Part shown: in pieces, positions 54,848-64,000 of the stretch
Position numbering within the stretch: the stretch's first letter is position 1
How the letters are laid out: each line of letters begins with the position of its first letter
NCBI GenBank assembly: GCA_024114885.1
Contig: CP099423.1
Coordinates: 682,001-746,000 of the forward strand
Length of the DNA stretch: 64,000 nucleotides
From: Septoria linicola
Taxonomy: Eukaryota; Ascomycota; Dothideomycetes; Mycosphaerellales; Mycosphaerellaceae
Reading direction: 5' to 3'
Translations under genes and position numbers: made by a program
The notes under the pieces: generated by a model
Database searches by the model: none
Told to the model about the DNA's origin: nothing
Seen by the model: only the letters and a program-made list of their open reading frames with translations

Positions 54848-57825
54848 ATGACTGTGAACGAGGCCTTTGCGCCTGTGCTGTCTGCGCTGGCCATTATGTC
54901 CAGTGGAGCAGACAAGTCACAGAAGACACAGGCACATGCGTTCTTGGAGCAATTTCAAAAGTCGCAAGAAGCGTGGACACAAACCTTCTCTATCCTGCAG
55001 TCACCACAATCCACAGACGAGGCGAAGTTGTTCGCGGCGACGACATTGAAGGGAAAGGTAAGGTAAGAGCAGTGGGAGGGAGATAGCGAGATAATACTGA
55101 CCAGCCCTACTCTTCGCAGATAATCTTCGACTTTCACCAGATTCCGCGGGCATCATGGTCGCAATTACGAGATACGCTTCTAGGACTCGTTGCGCAATAT
55201 GCCAAAGGACCAAAGCCAATCCGAACACAGCTGTGCGTCTGTCTAGCCAATCTAGCCATCCTCATGCTGGACTGGAAGGATGTGCTGCAAACGATTGTCA
55301 GTACGCTGGGTAGTGACCAGGCTGGCATCGCGTGCGTGCTGGAATTTCTGCATGTGCTGCCTGAAGAGGTGACAGAAGGGCGGAAGATCAATCTGGCTGA
55401 GGATGAGTTGAGGGAGCGACAAGTGGAGCTGCTGGAGCAGAACGGACCGCATGTCTTGACACTTCTTGTGCAATATGCGCAGTCCTCACCCGAGGCGGCC
55501 AAGAATCCACAGCTCATGGAGTGCATAACGTCCTGGATCCGAGAAGTGCCTCTGAGCGATATCGTGGCATCGCCGCTGATGGAAGTTATCATGACTGCGG
55601 TGCAGGCGGACACCTCATTCGATGCGGCGGTGGAGACACTTTGTGCCATCTTCAAGGAGACGAGAGAGGTGGACGAGAACCTGGACACGATCAAGGCTTT
55701 GTATCCACGATTGGCAAGCCTGGCACCACGGATAGCGACTGCATCCGAAGAGGAAGACTGGGAGACTTTCAAGGGCGTGACGAGAGTGTTCGCAGAGGCA
55801 GGCGAGGCTTGGGTGATACTGGTGGCTCGGGAGCCGGCACAGTTCAAGACTTTGGTAGAGGCTGTCCTGGAGTGCTGTCGCCGAGACAAGGAAAGAGAAG
55901 CCTTGAGTCAGACATTCAATTTCTGGTACGAGCTGAAGCAGTACATCACTCTGGATCGATACATGGAGGCTCGAGTGCAGATGGTGGACATCTACTCAGC
56001 ACTTGTCGACATCATGATCGTCCACCTACAATACCCCTACGCCGAGAACGGAAACGACACGGACCTCTTCGACGGCGACCGAGAAGCAGAGGATCGCTTC
56101 CGCGAGTTCAGACATCAGCTGGGTGATGTGCTCAAGGATTGCTGTGAAGTGATCGGGGTCACAGACTGCTTACAAAAAAGCTACGTGCTGATCGAAAAGT
56201 GGGTGGGCGAATTTGGCCCACAAGCACAAAACGGTCAAGTTCCACACTGGCAAAGGCTTGAGGCTCCGCTGTTTAGTATGCGTGCGATGGGTCGACAAGT
56301 GCCTCCAGACGAAAACATCATGCTGCCACGATTGATTCCATTGATTGTTCAAATACCGGATCAAGAAAAGGTGCGCTTCCAAGCTGTTATGGCCCTTGGG
56401 CGGTATACAGAATGGACAGCACAGCATCCGGACACGCTACAAGACCAGCTCAACTTCATCATGGCTGCATTCTCTCACTCATCAAAAGAAGTGGTCAGAG
56501 CGGCTGCTCTGAGCTTCAAGTTCTTCTGCAACGACTGTGCAGAGCTCTTGAAGGGTTATATGCCACAAATTCAGCAGTTCTACGAGGCCAACCTTGATGG
56601 CCTTCCGCCAACAAGTCAGGAAGAGACGACAGAAGGTGTTGCTTCTGTGCTTGCCAAGCAACCAATCGACACGCTGTACCAAAACATGAAGCTTTGCTGC
56701 GATCCGATCATGCAGCGTTTGATGACAATGGCGCAGAATGCCAAAGACAAGGAACAGAAGCTCGCCATTGCTGACCTCCTAAATCTGGTCACCATCTTCG
56801 TTCAATGGGTCACCCCATACGTCGGGCCCTCGGAACCCAACCCGGCAGTGCAGTACTGTCAAGAGATCTTCCCCATCCTGGCCACCATCTGCGAGACATT
56901 CATCAATTTCGTGCCAATCGTGGAGCGCATCTGCCGTTGCTGGCGATATATGGTGCTCTCTTATCGCGTGCATTCTGCTCCGCTGCTACCAGGTCTCGCT
57001 GACAAGCTCTCCACAGGCTTTGCGGCAAGTCGACAAGGCTGTTTCCTTTGGGCTACAGACAGCATCGTGCGCGAATTCTCAGATGAAAGCGAGTATGTCT
57101 CAAGGCAGACGACCGATCAGATCTACGCCTTCTATGAGCAACAAGCCACAGCTTTCATGCGTGCACTGAACGATTTGGCGCCTGAGGAAGTCCCGGATGT
57201 GATCGAAGACTTTTTCAGACTGTCGACTGATGTGCTGCTCTATCACCCTAACAAGATCGTGGCCTCAGATCTCATGGGTACTATCCTTCGAGCTGCAACG
57301 ACATCACTCACGCTTCTGAAGGAGGAGCCACTCATCGCCACGTTGCACTTCCTGCGCGACTTCCTTGCGTACGGCGGAGAGGACGCGCCATCTCCAGCTT
57401 TCGATGCGAACGACGGCACGTACAGCAACCGGCCAAACCCACCACAGATTCAAAACACGGTCAAGGGTCTCGTCAAAGTCACTGGCGAAGACTTGACCCA
57501 ACGCTGTATGACAGGCATGATGTACACCTTTCCACCGGATTGCTTCCCTGATGCCTCTGGCGTTCTTCTCGCTCTATTTCAGCTTCTACCCAGAGAGACT
57601 GCAGGCTGGATCGGCAAGACAGTCACTATGCTGCCGGCCGGCTCCATCGCCCCACAGGAACAGGAGCGCCTGCTTCGCAACATCGGCCAGAGAATTGACA
57701 ACGGAGAAGTGAGGAAGATTAGAGGTCTGCTTCAGGACTTCACCAATGCATACAGGCGAAGAAATGTGGCGCCTAGAGAGGGTCTGGGACGATTGGAGGC
57801 GACGAAGTTTAGATTTGCTGGTTAG
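54848..57825 (+). CDS. mtr10: nuclear import receptor Mtr10/transportin-3 family
   Basis: Exons 54848-55057 and 55120-57825 give 971 residues, almost the 972 of yeast Mtr10. The importin-beta N-terminus is KSQKTQAHAFLEQFQKSQEAWTQTFSILQ...DEAKLFAATTLKGK, and the 62-bp intron joins it to IIFDFHQIP. HEAT-type helices follow throughout (QFYEANLDGLPPTSQEETTEGVASVL, DLLNLVTIFVQWVTPYV, IVERICRCWRYMVLSYR). The C-terminus is DFTNAYRRRNVAPREGLGRLEA. Mtr10 imports SR-type mRNA-binding proteins such as Npl3 and takes part in retrograde tRNA movement. The start is 215 bp from the right end of the RIP-degraded element. Confidence 0.95.
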
Positions 57826-58697
57826 AAATCGGAAGGGAAGCGACGTTCGTTGATCGAGGGGCAAAAGGTTGTCGCTGAATCACCATCGCGAGAGGACAGC
57901 GCAAGTCCAGTCGACTGGAGCGCAGTGCGGCGAAAGCGAAGGCGGGAGGCTAGGTCATCGCCGGTCAGAGGAGTGGACGTGATCTGAAAATGTAGAGTAT
58001 AGTCTAAAGTGCTTTGAGGCAGACCAACACGCAGGGAAGAGTTATGAGAAAGAAAGTGCATAGGGAGGAGTTTTCATCAGTCGACAGTGGCAGAGGCGAC
58101 GGCGGCGGCAGCGGCAGCGGCAGCGGCATCATCGTATGGCATCAGGGCCTGGTCGGAGGATACCCGGAAATTCAGTTCACGTTATCAACAAGAAGAAACT
58201 TTAGCTCATGTAGACTTTGTAAATTTTGGCAAGGGTGGCTAGGAGTCTAGAAGTTGCGCGCGAACATGAGTCGTGCGATCTCAGTGCGGAGAGCAAGATT
58301 TTGGATGAAGTAGCAGTATTATCGCGAGCGATCGAGCGAGCTCTTCTTCAAGCTCTGGTCTACAGCATTACCATTCATTCCCGAACTTTGCTTCCTTCCG
58401 CCTGTGAACATTTCCGAAAAAGTCAGAAACCTCTTTTCGCCTCACTGGAAGGAGAGAAACGAGCAATGCAGATATCCTCCCGCTTTCTTTGCGCCGCTTT
58501 CTGGAGTAAGGGGAAATTCTCGCCGAAGTTTTTGGTATAGGCAGCCGTAAAAAAATGTCATACACGCTAGAATGCTGAGCAAATGGTTGTGTGAGATACC
58601 GCGTGGGGATCTTGTTCGCGACAATGTAGACGCTGAATCGACCAGTAATGCCGAGAGTGTGTAGAAGGTATTGCCGAATGCGGTCGGGCGGCCTCAA
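57826..58697. other. convergent intergenic region with a GGC/AGC microsatellite
   Basis: 3' flanks of MTR10 (+) and the PAS gene (-). A short (ggcagc)n/(ggc)n run lies at 58100-58128. No gene seen. Confidence 0.5.
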
Positions 58698-60377
58698 CTA
58701 TCGCGAAGGAGGCGGGAAGGGCGTTCCGGCAGAAGAATTGCTAGAGCTGTTGTTCTTCATTCCTCGATTGCCGTTTGTGCTGTGGCGGTCGAGACCCGGA
58801 TCGCCAAAGATATGTGCACTGCGACCGCTGCTGTATGCGCTGTCGGTGCTATCTTCTTTCTTCCTGTGCTTCGGGTCGCTCTCCCATATGGGGAGACCGT
58901 CTTGTGGTAATGACTCTCCAGTGGGCTTGCCGTGGCCGTATTCGGCCAGCATGCCGTTGATACCGGTAAGCGCCCATGCGAAGACTGCTTGTTCACGAAT
59001 GGCAGCCATGAAGTCCATCTGTTCAGGACCAGCTACCGCGGTATTGGTCGGACTGTCGCGGCGAGCGCCTTGAGGACCAAGAGAGGGCGCGAACGTTGTG
59101 CCATAACCAGTGCCGGCTCTCGCTTCGATAGGAGGCAGCACTGGCTCGTGCGCCCAAGGAGCTGCAAACAGACCGTTCCGGTGAACGGGCTGAGATGGTC
59201 TTTGTGTGGGGTGTGGAATCATCGGTCGAGCCTTCCTCAAACACACGACAAGGCCGTCTGATGTGCATGATATGACAGCTTCAAGCTCGACAGGCTCGAC
59301 GAGTGTTCGAGGTGGGTTCCCAGCATCTTCTCGCGGTGAGTGACCCAGCGATGATGTAGAAGATTCTGCGCGGCGTGCTTGACCAAAAATAGCTTCATGT
59401 GTGTCACCTGGCTGCGTGCTGTCCCCAGACGATTGACGAGAGTCCTTGTGGGATTCGTCACTGTCAATATCCATACCACTACCGCTTGCAGGGCGAACAC
59501 TGGAGTCACCACTGTCAAGCGTGACTCCGCCGTCTTCGCTGGCGTCTGTCGTCATCTCCTCGTCGCTGCTTCCATCGTCGATAGGCTGATCGTCGATGCG
59601 CGGATCCCGAAACCAGAAGCGCAGATATGCTATAGAGTCGTTGCCTTTGGCATTCTCTAAGCACTTCACAGCATCCTGGAGGCAGTTTTCAGAGATACAG
59701 TAGTAGAAACTACGTCCTCGCATCGTCTCCGCTGGTATGCCGATAACTTCGTTCAGTCCACTCGTCGCGTACATAATGGTCAGAGTCCGCGTAAACCTGT
59801 TCAGAAACAGTGCAGCACGCGGCTCATGCTGCTGTTCCTTTAGGGGCTGGGAGAATTTGGTCGATAGATGCGACAACATGTGATATCGTGGATCCTTGGG
59901 CGACGAGGCGAACAAGCGCCGCACCATCGGCGCCTCAAGTGCACGTTCTGCAAATGATCAGCGGAGTGCGACGGGAGCATAGGTTTTGTAAAACTCACTC
60001 TCTGACTTCAGGCCTCTGCGATAGACACTAGTGCAGACCACAATCACATCGTAGACGACCGTCATGCAGACCTCGCATCCCACCCAGTTGCCTTCACGAT
60101 TTCGAACCCTTACGTAGGCCAGAACAGCTGCTTTGTCGGTGTTGACACGCTTGCGATGGAACTTTTGAGCAGCAGGAAGCTCATCTTCGGGGAATAATTC
60201 CCACGCGGAATGGTTGACGATCTCATCTGGGGTGTAACCAAGAACATCTACGACTGAGTCGGAAGAGTAGAGAATCGTAGCGTTGTCGGTCAAATCTGAT
60301 GCCAAAGGTGAGTTCACTAAACAGCCGAAGGAGTTCTTCACAGTCTTACCATGGATAGAGATGAAAGTGGTCTCCAT
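58698..60377 (-). CDS. PAS-domain protein, signalling or transcription-related
   Basis: Exons 60377-59999 and 59947-58698 give 542 residues (51-bp intron: GTGAGT, CTGAT, TTTGCAG). First PAS domain about residues 30-120: ATILYSSDSVVDVLGYTPDEI, WELFPEDELPAAQ, VRVRNREGNWVGCEVCMTVV. Second about 155-235: RTLTIMYATSGLNEVIGIPAE, SFYYCISENCLQDAVKCLE, IAYLRFWFRDPR, a WC-2/Per-like layout. Then an acidic Ser/Asp-rich linker (DDGSSDEEMTTDASEDGG), VELEAVISCTSDGLVVCLRKA closing the second PAS fold, and a disordered tail. No zinc finger or flavin-binding NCRFLQ motif is present, so it is not a classical photoreceptor or GATA factor. Confidence 0.82.
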
Positions 60378-62369
60378 TTTGTCGGCGACGTGGGGTGGCT
60401 GATGCGGAAGTCGCTGGTCGAGTAATTACTTTGCACAGCAGGAAAAGGATATGCTCATTGTCACCCAGGCCTGTTATCAGCCTGGGCGTCAACTAGGACA
60501 AGTGCGGTCACTGCTTCGCTGCGAGGTAGAGCAGATTTGACGTCGAGGCTAGTTAGGTTGGTATGGGTCTTGAGCACGACGCAGGGAGCGGTCTGCTGGT
60601 GGCGCGGTCGGCGTTAATCCGTGAAGAAAGCTCGGGGGAACGACGTGAGAGCTTCTAGTTCAGCCCAGTTGGACCTGGACCGGGCAGTGAAGCTTAATGT
60701 GGTGCTGTTCCTGGCGCTGCAGTCTGGTCAATGGTAGGGTCGAACTGGTGCGAAAAGCTAAGGCGAGCTCGCTGCTTTTGTGTCTCGCAGGGTCCCTGCC
60801 GAAAGAGGAAGGTTGCGCCGTCTGTGCCCGGTCGTGTGTTGGGTAGGGCTGCTGTTCAAGAAGCAAGGGGTGCAATCCACGGTCGAGTGTTTTCTTTCCA
60901 ACCGCCGCGCAGCAGTCTGCGTGCAAAAGGGCCCTTAGCTCTGCTCCGCGTGAAGGTCGCAGGGATTCGGGGCGGCTTCCATGCGCTTTGGCGTCATTTC
61001 GCCCAGCAAAAACGGTTCTCACGACGGGACTCGCGCGGGAGCGACAGCATGACAAGCGGTGCTCCTGCACGGCATTTGTGCCGTCTCACAGTTTCACTGC
61101 CACGCTGCATTCTCGCGATTCGTGCGTTCGTGAATACAGACACTGCAAGCCAACTTCCAAATGCATTACTGTATTGCTACAATGTGCCTCCACAGCGACG
61201 CCGCAGACGCTGTCGTCCAACGTCGGGACCCTCCCGCTGCGCACCCTGGTCTGGCAAGTGCATGGTCCGTGATTCGTGTGGCGTCTGTTTCGCTTCGTCC
61301 TCCACTTCTCACTGTTCGTCTTTCTATCTGATGACGGATCCCGAGCCCAGTAATTGCCTCACTTCGCAACCACGCAACTTCCTGTCGCATATACGCACAA
61401 CTTGGAGCTCTCAGAGGCACCCCGATTCTGCTTTAGCCGACTTGGCACAGCCAGCGACACGAGTGGCTTGGTGCAGATACGCGTTGCCCATCACAATGAG
61501 TATGTACCTCCACCAGCTTCAGCTTGTGGGACCTGGTCTGCCAGGACTATAGAGCTCCCGGGTGCCGTGCCGAATGGGCTTTAGTCCTGACGGCTGCAGT
61601 TGCCGCTAGCAAGGCATTGGCCTGAACAAGAGACCCGAATCAAGTCTCGACTGCCACCGTGTCCTGCATCACCGACGCTCTTTGGACATTGAACTTCTCA
61701 CACCGCACGACCAATTCTTGGAAATGCGCAGGTCAGTCGCCTGAAGCCTCTAGACCCTAGATGACCTCCGGTAACGTTGACAAGCCGGAGAACCAGCTGT
61801 GTGGCATTTTCACGAGCAACATTTAAAGCACGAGGACCCTGCTCATGCAGTGATCAGCCTCTCTCCCGAAGCCGCGGGCCCACACTTACTTCACCTCTTT
61901 TGCTCTCATCGACGATGAGAACCGTCTTGTGACACGTTAAAAAAGAGTCTTGCACGCGGCTATTCAGCACTCACAAGGCGGTCGGCCGTACGAGTACCAA
62001 GCATTTCCGCCTCCGAGTGCCTGATTTCGGGCTCGAATACACGCACTAAGGCATCTCTGCGTTGAAGACTGCTCCACGTCTCGCAACGAGAAGAGACAAC
62101 AATAATCAGCCGCTGTAGCGCCACTTACCCCAGCAAATCTGCAGTCTGAGGCTTTCAGTGCCATCTTCGCGGGTGCAATTGTGCTGACAACCGGTGCGAG
62201 ATTCGAAGCCTCCGCCCCGTGCTGTAGCAAGAAATCTGCTAGTTGCATATCTATTGCATGCAGGGCTTCGGCATAAAGACGGAATCCATCAAGGGTTTTG
62301 TGCCATTCTTGTGGCAGCTACCGCGTACAGCAAAGCAGGGACCAAGGTAGGTTGAGAGCGAAAACAGGT
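60378..62369. other. divergent intergenic region with doubtful frames
   Basis: About 2 kb between the PAS gene (-) and the EED-like gene (+). A 273-codon plus frame (60731-61552) is Cys/Arg/Ser-rich without recognisable domain and looks non-coding. A minus-strand frame at about 62321-62110 (EWHKTLDGFRLYAEALHAID, then MQLADFLLQHGAEASNLA) ends at a GTAAGT donor after CRFAG and could be an exon of an unknown gene antisense to the EED 5' end. Upstream exons of the EED-like gene may also lie here. Confidence 0.4.
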
Positions 62370-64000
62370 ATGGTCCTACATGGCAACGACGTCTTCCCGA
62401 CACTGCAGTCATGTACAAGACTCGCAACAGGTGGGTCACAGAGCCTCCCTCTTCCTTCACTTACTATTGACAATCTTTTGCCAGACCAGACCCTTTTCGA
62501 TGTGCAGTTCTGGCCTTTTGGCACGAACGACGACGATCAAATCTTTGCTGTCACTGGTGCAACAGATGTATGTATCCTCGAGCTTTTGTCGAGTCCTGCT
62601 AACATGTTAAGACAATCATCTGCCGACCGCAGCTACGGTCATCTCCGCCCTTCGAAGTTTTGCGCTGGTTCCGAGATGAGTCTGAACAGGTGATCAAGCT
62701 CGTGCATACATGCACTCGCGGCGACGGGCATATCACTAAAGTCGCACAGGACAACGCTAGTGCGTCTTTGAACAGTCTTGCATGGACACAAGACCCAGTC
62801 ACGCAGAAGCCGTGGATTTGTGTAGCTGGCGATGAACACAAGGTATTCGGCAAATACGACTGCCCACTACTACGCTATATGCTAAATGAAAATGTATAGC
62901 ACATCAAGATTTTGGACATCGAGTCTGGCTATGTTGCACGAGTCCTGTCCGGCCACGGGGGTGCCATCAACGACCTGTGTGTCTCTCCAATATCGACTAG
63001 CCTCCTCGCGTCATGCGCCAACGACTCCACAATCCGACTATGGAATCTTGAGCCGAGTCACCAAGAACAACCATGCGTGGCACTTTTAGCAGGAGAGGGT
63101 CACAAAGCACCTATTCTCGCTATCGAGTTTCATCCTAACGGCAAGTGGCTGCTCTCCGGTGGTATTGATACCGCCGTATGTCTATGGGCCGTACCTGATG
63201 CAGCCGCGTTGGAAAGGAATGATCACAGTCCAGCTGCGAAGCCACTGATCGTCTATTATCCGCACTTCTATACCGAAGAGTTGCATCCAAATTACGTGGA
63301 CTGTTTCGGTTGGTACGGAGATCTCATCATCTCCAAGGCTGCGAGGGATCAGGTCGACGCCAGTAAGGACATCTATTCAAACGAAATTCTGCTTTGGAAG
63401 ATCGAGGGTTTCGATGCCGATGAGCCTCCAGCAGAAGACCCGCCGATACCTGAAGCTGGCTACTCGACTCGTTCTTCATTTCCTCATGATGAAGACTTTC
63501 GTGGGTTTGCCAGACTTCTCACAATGAATATACCTCACACTGATAGATTCTATCATCGATTCGGTCTGCTACATGCGGACGGCATGAGACCTATCTTGTG
63601 CATGGGTGACCAAGAAACACGCTTTTCGTTCTGGGACTTGCAGCGGTTCGAGGAAGGCATCGACCCGCTCGACCGACCTTCAAACAAGCCAAGGAAGAAA
63701 GGTGGGCGGAAAAAGAAGGGGCCCAACGTCCTTGGAGAGCTTCGCAGGAGTGAAAGCATCGCAAGTGGCAGTTCTCCCAACCAGACACGTATGTCTACAT
63801 GCTCTACTACAATGATCCGTTAGAGACGCGCATACTGACATATTCGCAGCGGATGCTTCATCAACAATCGCGTCCTCTACCACAGGCCCAGAAGGTCGCG
63901 AGTACACGTTGAGTGACCGCTTCACACCCCTGGCGCCGCACTATTCAGTGACGGCCAATACAGATCTAACGAGGATCAATGGCAAGGAAAGACACTTTGC
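62370..64000 (+). CDS. eed: EED/ESC-like WD40 subunit of Polycomb repressive complex 2 (3' end outside window)
   Basis: Exons 62370-62430, 62485-62567, 62612-62842, 62900-63788 and 63850 onward, open to the window edge. DQTLFDVQFWPFGTND...IFAVTGATDTIICRP, then FEVLRWFRDESEQ, SLAWTQDP, ICVAGDEHKHIKILDIESG and VLSGHGGAINDLCVSPI are WD repeats. GHKAPILAIEFHPNGKWLLSGGIDTAVCLW is the next. The EED hallmark is YYPHFYTEELHPNYVDCFGW followed by YGDLIISKAARD and NEILLWKIEGF. EED binds H3K27me3 and stimulates PRC2. A basic insert (RKKGGRKKKGPN) follows FSFWDLQRFEEG, common in fungal EED. Introns are 44-61 bp. The start at 62370 is the first in-frame ATG, but earlier exons are possible. Confidence 0.86.

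Noticed and set aside
55134..55889. 251-codon minus-strand frame
   Set aside because: Lies fully antisense to the MTR10 coding exon; Ser/Thr/Arg-rich shadow of the real frame.
60731..61552. 273-codon plus-strand open frame
   Set aside because: Composition is Cys/Arg/Ser-rich without any recognisable domain, no splice logic, and it lies in the divergent promoter region of two real genes.

Overview
The window is nuclear DNA of a filamentous ascomycete (Pezizomycotina, most likely a Dothideomycete). The protein genes carry short GT-AG introns, mostly 44-85 bp, with CTAAC/CTGAC branch sites. The nearest recognisable relatives of the products are fungal, and two AT-rich stretches have the CpA/TpG-poor, TpA-rich look of repeat-induced point mutation (RIP). 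About 27 protein genes, one tRNA gene and two inverted-repeat elements can be supported. Most genes were rebuilt exon by exon, and the summed exons stay in frame except where noted.

Layout. 1-1.0 kb: a minus-strand array of intron-like units with tiny exons, running off the left edge. 2.4-3.6 kb: an MDR oxidoreductase. 3.9-4.6 kb: a 763-bp AT-rich element with 32-bp perfect terminal inverted repeats. 4.8-9.6 kb: Cdc4-type myosin light chain, two closely packed minus-strand genes (an unknown and a secreted repeat protein), a Fhit-type hydrolase and a CoA-binding protein. 10.5-17.8 kb: secreted amine oxidase (one frameshift), long-chain acyl-CoA synthetase, a lysine-methyltransferase-like protein and a small secreted cysteine-rich protein. 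18.5-26.2 kb: GH76 cell-wall mannosidase-like protein, a divergent kinase-like protein, orotate phosphoribosyltransferase (URA5) and an SDR. 26.7-34.5 kb: a carbohydrate-use neighbourhood with GH27 alpha-galactosidase (one frameshift) and two MFS sugar transporters, with a tRNA-Thr gene between the transporters. 35.5-49.9 kb: housekeeping genes BRO1, MDJ1, SAP30, a DUF6697-like protein, ROT1, FAU1 and SME1. 50.2-54.6 kb: a RIP-degraded inverted-repeat element inserted between the divergent SME1 and MTR10. 54.8-64 kb: MTR10, a PAS-domain protein and an EED-like PRC2 WD40 subunit that runs off the right edge.

The most unusual item is the tRNA-Thr(AGT) gene at 32333-32478. It has the usual intron in the anticodon loop, but its D-stem is also interrupted by a 54-bp insert with the marks of a spliceosomal intron (GTAAG start, CTAAC branch site, AG end). 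Removing both inserts leaves a perfect 72-nt cloverleaf. Near the left edge a 31-nt sequence occurs twice, once whole and once split by a 55-bp intron-like unit. Together these suggest recent movement of intron-like sequences in this genome, in the manner described for introner-like elements in Dothideomycetes.

Three genes between 10 and 30 kb (amine oxidase, alpha-galactosidase, first transporter) each carry one lesion in an otherwise intact model. They are either decaying or contain sequence errors.
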